A stretch of DNA of 64,000 nt from the IMG/VR virus record IMGVR_UViG_3300036831_000125, positions 1 to 64,000 of that record. The stretch is one strand, 5' to 3'. The DNA comes from a virus. Numbering within the stretch: the first letter of the stretch is position 1; the number at the start of each line of letters is the position of its first letter. Made by a program: the position numbers and the translations under genes. This document shows positions 54,974 through 63,567 of this stretch, piece after piece. The notes beneath the pieces were generated by a model. It did not search any database, was not told the origin of the DNA, and saw only the letters and a list, made by a program, of their open reading frames with translations.

Positions 54974-57703
54974 TTAGCGCTGGGCGGAGCTGGCACCAGA
55001 GCTGGCACCAGAGCCAGGAGGTTGCGGCGGTGGTTTGGCCGCAGCGACGGCGGTGGTGAGCAAGTGCTTGTGCATGTCGTGAGCGCGATCGGCGGCGCTG
55101 ATTTGGGTCGTGGCTTCGAGTTTCATCGCTTCTTTGATGAGTTCGGCTTGCGCGTCGGAGATCGAGATGTTGCGCGCGTTGGCGTGATTGAGGAGCGCGA
55201 TCTGGCGCTGGGTGTTGAGTTCGTGCAGGCGGATGGTGGCGTCGGCGAGGGTGCGGCGCTCTTCGGCGGCGACGCGAGCGGAGTCGAGCTGTTGGGCAGC
55301 GACGGCGATTTGCTGTTCGTTGGCGGTGGAACGCTGATCAGTGGATTGCGAGGCGGCGAGCTTTTCGCGATCGACCGCGGCGGCGATTTGCGCGACCTGG
55401 ACGGCGGGTGCCGGCGGAGGTGGCGTCGCTGCTAGCTGTTCGAGTTCTTTTTCGGAATACATGAGATCGGCAGGATGGATGCGCTTGGAGCGCAGCATCA
55501 TTTTCGCCCAGCGCTTCGGGTCGATGCCGTAGTTTGGATTGAGCACCATGTTGCCCATCTGCGCGATGGTTTGATCTTGGATGGCGCGTTCGACGAGGGC
55601 GGCAGAGCCGTGGGCTTCGATTTCGAACTCGCCTTTTTCTTCATCGGGCACGTCGGGGTCGAGCAGTAGCCACTCGTAATATTGGTGGATGAGCGGCTCG
55701 GTGACGTAATCGTCGAAGCCGTAACCGATGGCGCGGAGAAGTTGGTTCGCGTTGGTGTCTTGGAGTTGCGCGGCAGAGGCGGTGTCGGGGGTGGTTTCGC
55801 CGGACTGGCCCTCGGAGATGAGCGGGATCGAGGTCGATTCTTCGGCGAGCTGGAGCGCGTAGTTGACGACCTTCATGAGCGGGTCGGTGGTGTTCGGGAG
55901 TTGGAAGGTCGCGAAGGAGTCTTTGACGCCGTTGGGAGAGGCGGACGAACCGCGCTTAGCGTGCCAGACCTTGTTGGGCGTGATCGACCAACGACCGTCT
56001 TCAGGCTCGATCGAGGAGATGTCGACGACGACTTGCGGGCCGGCGGCGATGCCGGCGTTGTCGAGCATGGCGCGAGTTGCACCGTTGATGATCTTTTGCG
56101 GCGTTTGGATTTGTTCAGGGATCCCGACGCCAGCCCATGAGCCAGTGCGCCGCTGCCAAGGGACGATGTGATACGGGAATGAGCCCGAGTTGAGCGGGTT
56201 GATGGTGGCTTTGACGGGCGTGTCGTCGATCATCGTGACGATCGCGTAGATCGGCGAGGGTGTGAGAGAGGAGGAAAAGGAGGAGTCGGCCGGCATGTGG
56301 GCGCCGTGGTCGAGGCCGGCGTTGGGCTCGGAGTTCGCGAGGGCGTTGAACGCGAGCATCTCTTCGCGGGTGAGCGAACCGTAAAAATACCAGACCTCGA
56401 AGCGGGTTTCCTTGGGCGGCGGATCGCCGGGGGAACGGTCGTAGTGGGTGGAGTCGGGCTTGGCTTTCGGGCCGATCGCGATGCAGTGCTCGATTTGAGA
56501 TGAGATGTAGCCAGGGGCGGCTTTGAGCGCGAGGACTTGGCGCTCGGTCATGTAATCGCGCTCGAAGCAGTAGTCGCCGTCGTGGATGCACTCGCCGCAA
56601 GCAGGGTCGGGGAAGATGTCCCACGGGTTCACCCATTTGACCGCGGGCGAGACGCGCTGGATGAGTTGGATATCGACGCCGGAGTCGGATTTGCGAACCG
56701 CGATGGCCTTTTTGGCGCGCGGGAAGGGACCTTTGAGCACGCCCGTCCCGAGGCGCGCGGAGTCGAAGATGACCTTGCGGACTTCCGCGGTGTAGCGGGA
56801 CGCGACCAGCCAATCGTAGATGCGCTTTTCCGCGGCTTTGGCGGATTTGTGGGCGATCTCGATGCGTTCGTTGGCGAGGTCGGCGACGGTGAGGGGCTTG
56901 CGCGGGGTTTGGGGAGCGCTCGGGGGAGCTGCGCCGGGCTGAGCGCTAATAGGAGTTTGTCCGGGGTTTTGTGGAGCGCTCGAATTGGGCTGATTCGGCC
57001 CGATTTGACCCTGAATCGAGGGGTTTTGGGGCTGATTCGGGAGATTCGAGGCGCTTTGGGGCTGATTCGGAGCGCTCGGAGCGTTCGCAGCACCACCAGC
57101 GCTCGGGAAGGGGAGGATTTGAGCGCTCGGGGAGGCGTTGGCGGCGTTGGCGGCATTTGCGGCCGCGATTTCATGCGGTGCCGCCGGCCGGGTCAGCGGC
57201 CAGTTGCCCATACCGTCGTGATGGACTTGAGAATGGTCTTCGAGGGCCTTCAGGACATGCGGCTCGGGCATTTCCTTGAGCGCGAAGGCTTTGTCGTCGA
57301 CCGGGAGAAGGATTTCCGCGAGCTTGGCCGCGCCAGCATCGACATAGCGCGACGTCATGCGCACGAAGACGGTGGATTTGGTGCCTTCGACTTTGGCAAC
57401 GCGGTCGGTGGTGACGGGCCCGTCCATCGAAAGGGGCTTGGTCCATTTCGAGAGGCCATATTCGCCGCGGTTCGCGTCGTCGATGCCGAGATAAGCTTCC
57501 TCGGAGGCAAGCCAGCAAGATTCGATGATCGAAGAGGTGCGCGCGAGCTTGGCCTCGTCGCGTTTGGCGCAGAGCGTGACGGAGATGAGGGCCAGGGTGG
57601 ACGGCGTGATGACGTGCGGCGCGATGAGTTCGCGGACCTCGTCGGGGAGAGCGTCGAGGTCGGCCTTGGTGGCGCGGGCAGAGGGTTTGGGCAGCTTAGC
57701 CAA
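54974..57703 (-). CDS. Portal protein
   Basis: A 909-residue protein. ANERIEIAHKSAKAAEKRIYDWL, then RKVIFDSARLGTGVLKGP and VNPWDIFPDPACGECIHDGDYCFERDYMTERQV, are portal features of large podovirus portals. Later RRTGSWAGVGIPEQIQTPQKIINGATRAMLDN also fits. An insert of about 80 residues rich in Pro, Asn, Ser and Gln (near residues 185-265) interrupts the N-terminal domain. The end is coiled and Gln/Ala-rich. Confidence 0.88.
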   Translation of the reverse strand: MAKLPKPSARATKADLDALPDEVRELIAPHVITPSTLALISVTLCAKRDEAKLARTSSIIESCWLASEEAYLGIDDANRGEYGLSKWTKPLSMDGPVTTDRVAKVEGTKSTVFVRMTSRYVDAGAAKLAEILLPVDDKAFALKEMPEPHVLKALEDHSQVHHDGMGNWPLTRPAAPHEIAAANAANAANASPSAQILPFPSAGGAANAPSAPNQPQSASNLPNQPQNPSIQGQIGPNQPNSSAPQNPGQTPISAQPGAAPPSAPQTPRKPLTVADLANERIEIAHKSAKAAEKRIYDWLVASRYTAEVRKVIFDSARLGTGVLKGPFPRAKKAIAVRKSDSGVDIQLIQRVSPAVKWVNPWDIFPDPACGECIHDGDYCFERDYMTERQVLALKAAPGYISSQIEHCIAIGPKAKPDSTHYDRSPGDPPPKETRFEVWYFYGSLTREEMLAFNALANSEPNAGLDHGAHMPADSSFSSSLTPSPIYAIVTMIDDTPVKATINPLNSGSFPYHIVPWQRRTGSWAGVGIPEQIQTPQKIINGATRAMLDNAGIAAGPQVVVDISSIEPEDGRWSITPNKVWHAKRGSSASPNGVKDSFATFQLPNTTDPLMKVVNYALQLAEESTSIPLISEGQSGETTPDTASAAQLQDTNANQLLRAIGYGFDDYVTEPLIHQYYEWLLLDPDVPDEEKGEFEIEAHGSAALVERAIQDQTIAQMGNMVLNPNYGIDPKRWAKMMLRSKRIHPADLMYSEKELEQLAATPPPPAPAVQVAQIAAAVDREKLAASQSTDQRSTANEQQIAVAAQQLDSARVAAEERRTLADATIRLHELNTQRQIALLNHANARNISISDAQAELIKEAMKLEATTQISAADRAHDMHKHLLTTAVAAAKPPPQPPGSGASSGASSAQR

Positions 57704-57731
57704 GGGAGAATCCTAGGAAAGCGGGAGGGGA

Positions 57732-58097
57732 TTAGCGGATGCCTACGGGGATGTGCAGCGGCGGATGAATCGGCGGCATCGGCGGCTTCGGCGGCGTAGC
57801 GTGAGTCATGTCGTCGAATTGCTCATGCACGCGGCCGACGACCAGAGGCCCGAAGGTTTTTGCGACGAGGGTTTCGATGAGGACGATTTCTTCGTGCGAG
57901 ACCTCGACCTGGGAAGGGTTGATCTTCATCGCGAGTGTGAAGCGCTTGAGCTTTTCAGCGCCGGGGAGATTGGCTTCGTCGGAGAAATTCGCGAGGAGGG
58001 CTTCTTGGCAGGCGTCGCGGAGCGAGAAGGGCTTGTCGTCGCGCTTGAGCGGTGCGCCGCGGAGGTCGAGGAGGAGGCGGTCGAAGTCGATGAGCAT
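57732..58097 (-). CDS. Hypothetical protein
   Basis: A 121-residue protein: MLIDFDRLLLDLRGAPLKRDDKPFSLRDACQEALLANF, then EEIVLIETLVAKTFGPLVVGRVHEQFDD. Such short helical proteins occur near the portal in other phages without known role. The C-terminal end is Pro-rich. Confidence 0.66.
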   Translation of the reverse strand: MLIDFDRLLLDLRGAPLKRDDKPFSLRDACQEALLANFSDEANLPGAEKLKRFTLAMKINPSQVEVSHEEIVLIETLVAKTFGPLVVGRVHEQFDDMTHATPPKPPMPPIHPPLHIPVGIR

Positions 58098-58144
58098 TTT
58101 TGTGGGGTCTCGTGATGTTCCACTAAAATCAACGGATGATTTAT

Positions 58145-58196
58145 GTGGCCGCGGGAAGGTTTAAGTGGCCGCGGGAAGGTTTAACGGGAAGGTTTA
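58145..58196. repeat. 20-base tandem repeat before coiled-coil gene end
   Basis: Two perfect copies of GTGGCCGCGGGAAGGTTTAA (58145-58164 and 58165-58184) and a partial third (58185-58196), in the 96-base gap 58098-58193. Confidence 0.9.
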
Positions 58197-58742
58197 GGGT
58201 GCCAGGCGCGGCGCGATGATTTGATTTGCGAGATCGCGCAGGGCTTGGGTTTGAGCGGCGGTGTCGGCGTGTTCGGCTTTGGCAGCGGCGAGTTCATCGT
58301 GGATCTCGACGAGCGCGTCGGTGGCGGACTTGAGGGCGAGTTGCTTTTTCGCGAGCGCAGCGTCGGCGGCGGCGTGTTGGGCAGCGACGTCGTGCGCGGC
58401 CTCGGTTCTGGCGGCGTCGGCTTGGGCCTTGCCAGCGGCGATGATCGCGTTGGCCTCGGCTTGAGCTTTGTCGAGATCAGCGAAGACGCGAGCGGAGTGA
58501 TCAGCCCAGGCAGTGGTGATGTCGGCGTGGGCTTTGGCGATGTCGGATTTCGCGGCGGCGACGGTTTTGACGAGGGCGTCGTGCTCGGTGGTGAGGGAAG
58601 CGAGCGCGGCGGTTTTGGTTGCGATAGAAGATTCGAGCTGCTGCGAGTTTTCGAACGCATCAGCAAGATCGACGAGCGCGCGGTACTGCTCAGCGAAGGC
58701 GCGGAGGCGCTCGACGCCGTTCGAGATGCGAGGGTCGGCCAT
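58194..58742 (-). CDS. Coiled-coil virion-region protein
   Basis: A 182-residue protein, Ala-rich and helical over its whole length: SSIATKTAALASLTTEHDALVKTVAAA, then VFADLDKAQAEANAIIAAGKAQADAA. Long continuous heptads suggest a dimeric or trimeric coiled coil. It may form part of the portal vertex or a tail element. Its stop is just past the tandem repeat. Confidence 0.68.
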   Translation of the reverse strand: MADPRISNGVERLRAFAEQYRALVDLADAFENSQQLESSIATKTAALASLTTEHDALVKTVAAAKSDIAKAHADITTAWADHSARVFADLDKAQAEANAIIAAGKAQADAARTEAAHDVAAQHAAADAALAKKQLALKSATDALVEIHDELAAAKAEHADTAAQTQALRDLANQIIAPRLAP

Positions 58743-59122
58743 TATTGCCTCATCGGGTTCGAAAGATGGAAGAGCATGGTGATGGTGACGGATTGGCTGC
58801 CGTCGCCGCTGCTGGAAAGCGGTGCGTGAAAGAGGGCGTTTTCGAGGACAGCTTTCATGCCGGCAGCGGTGAAAGCGATGACGACGCTGTCAGGGCCGCG
58901 AAGGGAAACGAAGTTGGTCGCAGCGGGCTCGTTCGTGCCCTGGATCGCGATGGAAGTGCCGCCACTGAAAGTGCCGGAGACTTGGATCGAGCGATCAGAG
59001 TGTTTCGGAAAGGAAACCGCGTTGCAGGTGTCGCCGGAAGCAACCGGCGTCCATTGCACTTGATAGCAAGATTCGTCGCCGTTCGGAGAGACATCTTTGA
59101 TGACGGGTTTAATCGCTGCCAT
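58742..59122 (-). CDS. Virion beta-sandwich-like protein
   Basis: A 126-residue protein: SYQVQWTPVASGDTCNAV, then DRSIQVSGTFSGGTSIAIQGTNEPAATNFVSL, is a repeated beta pattern seen in phage decoration proteins. Its last residues fall one base into the next gene's start. Confidence 0.66.
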   Translation of the reverse strand: MAAIKPVIKDVSPNGDESCYQVQWTPVASGDTCNAVSFPKHSDRSIQVSGTFSGGTSIAIQGTNEPAATNFVSLRGPDSVVIAFTAAGMKAVLENALFHAPLSSSGDGSQSVTITMLFHLSNPMRQ

Positions 59123-59132
59123 GGTGGTTAGC

Positions 59133-59405
59133 TCATCTCCGGTGGTGATGGCGCGCGAACATGATGTAATCCTCGCCGCTGCCTGATGGTGGACCGCTGC
59201 CGCCCGAGCCGGTGGATTGCCAGAGGATCAGGGAAGACAGCCCGTCGTAGAAATATTGGTTGTGGTAGAGGCGCTTATGTGTGGTAGCGGGCGGCGGCGG
59301 GGTGCCGCCTGTGCCGGTGGAAGGTGGGCGCGTGGCGTAGGCGACATCGTCGCCGCGGAACGACCATTGAGGGTAGCGACGACCGCCGACGACGTATGAA
59401 GGCAT
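59133..59405 (-). CDS. Hypothetical Gly/Pro/Tyr-rich protein
   Basis: A 90-residue protein: MPSYVVGGRRYPQWSFRGDD, then RLYHNQYFYDGLSSLILW, with Pro/Gly stretches and a His/Arg end. It is probably a small virion or assembly protein. No domain is recognised. Confidence 0.58.
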   Translation of the reverse strand: MPSYVVGGRRYPQWSFRGDDVAYATRPPSTGTGGTPPPPATTHKRLYHNQYFYDGLSSLILWQSTGSGGSGPPSGSGEDYIMFARHHHRR

Positions 59406-59453
59406 GGTTCGGTAATGAACCTCACGCGACGGGGGCTTAGGTAGGGGATCTTC

Positions 59454-59491
59454 GAAGTTATGAAGTTATGAAGTTATGAAGTTATGAAGTT
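59454..59491. repeat. 8-base microsatellite GAAGTTAT
   Basis: Four perfect copies of GAAGTTAT and a partial fifth in the 136-base intergenic gap 59406-59541, upstream on the minus strand of the gene at 59405. Confidence 0.9.
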
Positions 59492-59541
59492 GAGGCCGAG
59501 TCACCCAAACAGCTTGAAAAACCTTACACATGATCGTCCGT

Positions 59542-60723
59542 CTACGGACTAGTTTTCAGAGTCACGAACGTGTCGTCGCTGCCGGTGGCGGTGGCTCGAA
59601 GAGTGATCACGTTGCCATTCAAGTCGCCCGCGCCGAAGTCGACTTCATAAATGCCGACTCCGATTTCTGTGACATTGGCAAGGGTGCCAGCGCCAAAGGC
59701 CCCACCATCGATTGAGCGCGTGCAAGTGACGGTTTTGCCTGTGACCGGATTGTGGTTGGTGGAGTCGGTCATGAGGAATTCGAAATTAGTCAGGGCGACG
59801 TTTTTGCGAATGCCGGGGCGGAGTGTCGAGGACATTGAAAGGACGTTGGCGTCGACTTGATTGGCGACCGTGAAGGTCAGCCCGGAGGTTGAAGCGACGA
59901 TAAGATCGGTTTCGCCTTCGACCTCGGCGATGTCGGCGGCGATCGTGCCATTGGCAGGTGAGCCGAGGCGGGCGTAGGCGTCGCCGGTCTGCGGCGTGTT
60001 GCCGGTGTAGGTGGTCAGGGTCGCGAGGGTGCCGGTGATGTTGCCGGTGATGTTGGCGCGGAGATCGACGCCACCCGTTCCGGCCACCGCTTTGATGCCA
60101 TCGGAAGTGCCAGCATTTCCTCCGGTAGAAAGAATGCCGTGCTTGCTAGAGCCCGTTGCCGCAATGTTTGCACCGTGCCCGGCGGTCGTCGTGACATTGA
60201 TGCCATCTCCTGAGGTGCCGCCGCCGATGATGGTGAGGCCGTTGCCAGTTGCGCCGCCGGTAATGGAGACGCCCGCGCCAGAACCGTTGCCTGCGATGGC
60301 AAGGCCGGCGGTGTTGGCCCCGGATTGGTTGATGATGACGCCGGCTGCGAAGGTGACGGCTGCGTTCGAGCCGCAGATGACGAGGCCGTTGGCTGCGCCT
60401 GCAACGGCGTTCGGGATGGCAGTGAGGCCGAAATGCACGCCGTCAGTCGGGTCGGCGGCGGTCGCGAGAACATTGATGGTGACAGGGATCGCGCCTGTGC
60501 CGGTGAAGTTATAGCCGATGTCATTGCCGTTGGTGTCGGCTTGAGTGAGCGCGACCTTGTACCAGCCGTTGGTGGAATCTTCGGTGATGGTCGCGCCGCC
60601 GGCTGCGAAGGTGCCATCGAGGCAACGCCGCATCGTCCAGGTGACGCCGGATTTGATGCCGCCAGTTGTAGCATCGACGCCTTGGATATGGATGAATTGA
60701 CCAGCGACGTTCTTGCGCAGCAT
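59542..60723 (-). CDS. Virion protein with Gly-rich beta-helix-like middle
   Basis: A 393-residue protein. The middle third is a Gly/Ala/Thr run (NGSGAGVSITGGATGNG, then GGGTSGDGINVTTTAG), like a right-handed beta helix. The N-terminal part (SGVTWTMRRCLDGTF...) and the C-terminal part (CTRSIDGGAFGAG...) share the same order of motifs, suggesting a duplicated domain at both ends. It lies near the head genes and may be a fibre or head spike. Confidence 0.68.
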   Translation of the reverse strand: MLRKNVAGQFIHIQGVDATTGGIKSGVTWTMRRCLDGTFAAGGATITEDSTNGWYKVALTQADTNGNDIGYNFTGTGAIPVTINVLATAADPTDGVHFGLTAIPNAVAGAANGLVICGSNAAVTFAAGVIINQSGANTAGLAIAGNGSGAGVSITGGATGNGLTIIGGGTSGDGINVTTTAGHGANIAATGSSKHGILSTGGNAGTSDGIKAVAGTGGVDLRANITGNITGTLATLTTYTGNTPQTGDAYARLGSPANGTIAADIAEVEGETDLIVASTSGLTFTVANQVDANVLSMSSTLRPGIRKNVALTNFEFLMTDSTNHNPVTGKTVTCTRSIDGGAFGAGTLANVTEIGVGIYEVDFGAGDLNGNVITLRATATGSDDTFVTLKTSP

Positions 60724-61479
60724 TTACTGGAAAGCTCCGTCGAGGATTTTCGTGGCGTTCAGGCCCCAGGCGGGTTGAAAGCTGCCGCCGCCGGTTGAGG
60801 GCTTGAATGAAGCGATGCATGCGGCGTGCAAGCCGTTGCCACCTGAACCGTACTGCCACACCGCGTTGATGCTGGCAGCGGTCGATTGCACTTGATAGGC
60901 GGAGAAGCCGCCATAAGCGTTGCCGAGCGTGTTGATGTAAGCGCCGGCTGGTGCCGAGTAGCCGGTGGCTACGGAAGCGCCGGAGGAGTCATTCTCGGCG
61001 GCCCATGAAGTGATGATGAGTTCGCCGTTGACGGTGGGGGTGATCGAGCCAGTGTTGATCGGGGCAGCGGCACCAGAGGCGTTGCCGGTTTCTACATCGA
61101 GGGTGTTGGCTGCGTTTAGCGACCCGGCCCAGGCCATGAATTCGCCAGTCGCGAACATGCCGCCGGCAGAGGTCGTGATCGTGACGTTGTGGTTTGCTCC
61201 GACGCTAGGGGCCTCGACATACCAGATCTGAGTCGCTGCCCCCTGGCCTTCGTTCTGGAGCGTGCCGTGCTTCCATTTGGCGGAGGTGTTGTAGGTGTCG
61301 GCGATAGTGAAGGTGTTGCCGTTGTTGGTGTAGGTGCCGTCCCACGAGAGGCAGAGGATGAGGAGATCAGCGCCGGTTGAATTGATGTTGCTGCCGCCGT
61401 TGGCGTTGGACGAGCCGGTGCCGCCGCCCGAGGGGGTTTGGAAAGTGGTGGATGCGACGGGCGATGCGCCGAAGGACAT
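60724..61479 (-). CDS. Virion surface protein, Gly/Ser/Asn-rich
   Basis: A 251-residue protein. LLILCLSWDGTYTNNGNTFTIADTYN, then WYVEAPSVGANHNVTITTSAGG, is an Ig-like or carbohydrate-binding-like beta pattern. The ATG overlaps nothing. It is probably part of the virion exterior. No catalytic motif was seen. Confidence 0.66.
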   Translation of the reverse strand: MSFGASPVASTTFQTPSGGGTGSSNANGGSNINSTGADLLILCLSWDGTYTNNGNTFTIADTYNTSAKWKHGTLQNEGQGAATQIWYVEAPSVGANHNVTITTSAGGMFATGEFMAWAGSLNAANTLDVETGNASGAAAPINTGSITPTVNGELIITSWAAENDSSGASVATGYSAPAGAYINTLGNAYGGFSAYQVQSTAASINAVWQYGSGGNGLHAACIASFKPSTGGGSFQPAWGLNATKILDGAFQ

Positions 61480-61491
61480 GAGCGGAGCGGG

Positions 61492-61860
61492 TTAGTTCGC
61501 AAGGCCGAGGGTGGAAGCGGCTTCGTGAGTGAGGAGCGTGATCGGTGCGGTGGCAGCGCGCTGGGCGGTGAGCAAGCCAAGGAAGGCTTGCGAGCGGTTG
61601 ATGAGCGCATCGACCGCGTCGAGGAGTTCGGGGCTGTTCGAGGAGTCGAGCGTGACGAGTTCGCGCATGTTGGCGTCAGTGGCGGAGAGTTTGACGCCGC
61701 CAGAGGTGAGGATCTCGGCGATGTACCAGCCGCCGGCCGCAAGGAAAGTGAGCGCGCGCAAGCCGATGGCTTCGGGCCGCGGGATGGTTTGGATCGAGCC
61801 TTTGCCGGTTGGGTAGCGCTGGATGAAAGAGACGGTGATTTCGGGCGGTTTGGGATTCAT
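61492..61860 (-). CDS. Hypothetical protein
   Basis: A 122-residue protein with EITVSFIQRYPTGKGSIQTIPRPEAIGLRALTFLAAGG, then a helical end (ELLDAVDALINRSQAFLGLL). I chose the ATG at 61860, with AAAGAG before it and ATGA overlap with the tiny gene upstream. A longer frame from 62118 is a shadow of two neighbours. Confidence 0.66.
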   Translation of the reverse strand: MNPKPPEITVSFIQRYPTGKGSIQTIPRPEAIGLRALTFLAAGGWYIAEILTSGGVKLSATDANMRELVTLDSSNSPELLDAVDALINRSQAFLGLLTAQRAATAPITLLTHEAASTLGLAN

Positions 61861-61931
61861 TTCGGGCGCTCTTTGCAAGCGAGGAAGGCGACGAAGGCGG
61901 TGATGATGAAGAGGCCGAGGACGATGTGCAT
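61857..61931 (-). CDS. Tiny membrane protein
   Basis: A 24-residue frame: MHIVLGLFIITAFVAFLACK. One hydrophobic helix with a basic end. Overlaps with both neighbours suggest coupled translation. A true product is not certain. Confidence 0.45.
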   Translation of the reverse strand: MHIVLGLFIITAFVAFLACKERPK

Positions 61932-62137
61932 CAGATGCAAGCAGCGGCAAGGGCGAGGAGAGTGATGAGGAGCATGAAGGCGAGAGCAGCGAAGCCGCAG
62001 GCGATGTGGAGCGGGAGTTCGGGAGCAGAGTCAGTGCTCTGCATGCTGGGCATGCTGGGCATGCTGGGCATGCTCTGCATGCTGGGCTCGGCCGCGTTCC
62101 GCGGCGTGACGGATTCAAAGAGGCGCGCTTTGCTCAT
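61931..62137 (-). CDS. Membrane protein with Ser-Met-Pro repeat
   Basis: A 68-residue protein. The middle SMQSMPSMPSMPSMQS comes from a 9-base repeat. The C-terminal helix (LHIACGFAALAFMLLITLLALAAA) is a membrane anchor. It lies directly downstream of the terminase gene. I chose the ATG at 62137. Function is unknown. Confidence 0.6.
   Translation of the reverse strand: MSKARLFESVTPRNAAEPSMQSMPSMPSMPSMQSTDSAPELPLHIACGFAALAFMLLITLLALAAACI
62042..62086 (-). repeat. In-frame 9-base tandem repeat
   Basis: CATGCTGGG occurs five times, the fourth copy as CATGCTCTG. It encodes the Ser-Met-Pro repeat. Confidence 0.9.
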
Positions 62138-62157
62138 GCGTCGGCGTCTCACTGCAG

Positions 62158-63567
62158 TTAGCCAAGCATGCCCATGCCAGGGATGCGGGTCTCGAACGGG
62201 CGGACGCGCGGCGGCGCACGGAGTTCGCGCTCGGTGACGTCAGGGAAGAGTTCAGTCAAGCCCCAGACGAGCGCGTCGACTCGGTCGGGCGAATAGCCGT
62301 CGCTGCGGTCGGCGGCGCGAGCGGGCGTGAAAGAAATCATTTGATCTTCGAGGCCAGGGAGGGTGCCGAGGTGGCGCACGCGGCCTTGTTCGTAAAGAGC
62401 GGAGATCGGCTCGGCGCGGATGTATTTGCCGCGGCTGGCGCGCACGAGTTTGACCGGGACATTGGCGTCGATGGACTGGATCGTCATGCGCACCATTTCG
62501 CCGCCTTGATTCGATTCGGCGACGATCGTGTCTGCGGTGTAGCGGCGATAGGCGCTCACGGCTTTGCGCGCCCATTGATCTGGGCTGCCCGTATCAGACC
62601 AGTCGTCAAGTACGAATGCGGTGCCGGATTCGGAAAGACCTGCAACGATGATCCCTGCTTCATTCGAGCCGTCATTGTTCGTGATGCTGGGGTCGACGGC
62701 GACGACGATGCGAATAAAGGTGGGCAGTGGGCCGTGGCGGGAAGCGTCGAAGCGTTCGGCGTCGAGCGAACGACGCGACCAGAGTGCGCCAGGGACGTCG
62801 GAGAGGATTTCGGCTTCGATTTCTTGGCGCCCAATGCGAGAGCCTTTGTAGCGAGCGAGGGTTTCGTCAAACCATTTCGGGTCGAGATTGGCGCGGTTCT
62901 CGAAGGACGATCCGACGACGACACGAGTGCGCGGGTTGGCTTCGATGGTCTTGAGGATTTCCAAAGGTCGAGGAGTCGTTGTGATAAGGCGGCGAGGTTG
63001 GTCGCCGGAGGGTTCGCGCATGCCGAAGTTGAGATTATCCCAGACCTCTTCGGGATGTTTGTATTTTGCGAACTCATCGAGCCAGGCAGTGTCGCCAGAG
63101 AAACCGCGAAGCTGATCGGGCTCTTCGTCGGTGTAGATGGTCGCCCAGGAGTCGTTCGGCCAGGTGACGCGACGCTTTGAGGGCTCATAATGCGGCATTT
63201 GTTTCGGGAGGCAGTTCTTGAGCAAGCCGCCCGGGCCTTCAATCATGTAGTCGCGTGCGTCGGCAGAGTTGCGAGCGATGAGCGCCATCCAGCGCTTCGG
63301 GTGGGCGAGCGCTCGTTCATGCACCCAGCCGGAACCGCTGCGGGTCTTGCCGAAACCGCGGCCGGCGCGAATCACCCAGACGTCCCAATCACCCGTCGGC
63401 GGGAGTTGTTTCGGGCGGGCCCAGAAGCGCCAATCGTGCAGGAGATCCTTCTGCTGCTCCTGACTCAGGCTGTTGAGGATCTGCAGCTGCTCGCTCGCGG
63501 GCTTCGATGCTAATGAGGCGGCGAGCGATTTCGTCTCGGGCGCTGTGTTCGTGTTCGATCTTGCCAT
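62158..63567 (-). CDS. terL: Terminase large subunit
   Basis: A 469-residue packaging motor. DWRFWARPKQLPPTGDWDVWVIRAGRGFGKTRSG holds Walker A (RAGRGFGKT at 67-75). TAWLDEFAKY is Walker B. The nuclease half starts with VVAVDPSITNNDGSNEAGI, and late ISFTPARAADRSDGYSPDRVDALVWG also fits. Together with the small subunit it cuts and pumps DNA through the portal. The listed start overlaps the small-subunit gene by 179 bases; a shorter version is possible. Confidence 0.92.
   Translation of the reverse strand: MARSNTNTAPETKSLAASLASKPASEQLQILNSLSQEQQKDLLHDWRFWARPKQLPPTGDWDVWVIRAGRGFGKTRSGSGWVHERALAHPKRWMALIARNSADARDYMIEGPGGLLKNCLPKQMPHYEPSKRRVTWPNDSWATIYTDEEPDQLRGFSGDTAWLDEFAKYKHPEEVWDNLNFGMREPSGDQPRRLITTTPRPLEILKTIEANPRTRVVVGSSFENRANLDPKWFDETLARYKGSRIGRQEIEAEILSDVPGALWSRRSLDAERFDASRHGPLPTFIRIVVAVDPSITNNDGSNEAGIIVAGLSESGTAFVLDDWSDTGSPDQWARKAVSAYRRYTADTIVAESNQGGEMVRMTIQSIDANVPVKLVRASRGKYIRAEPISALYEQGRVRHLGTLPGLEDQMISFTPARAADRSDGYSPDRVDALVWGLTELFPDVTERELRAPPRVRPFETRIPGMGMLG

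Noticed and set aside
41888-57799. Long plus-strand frames opposite late genes (for example 41888-42529, 48833-50104, 50131-51597, 56537-57799)
   Set aside because: They are antisense to well-supported virion genes, have Arg/Gly/Val-biased composition typical of reverse-strand reading in GC-rich DNA, and lack ribosome sites.
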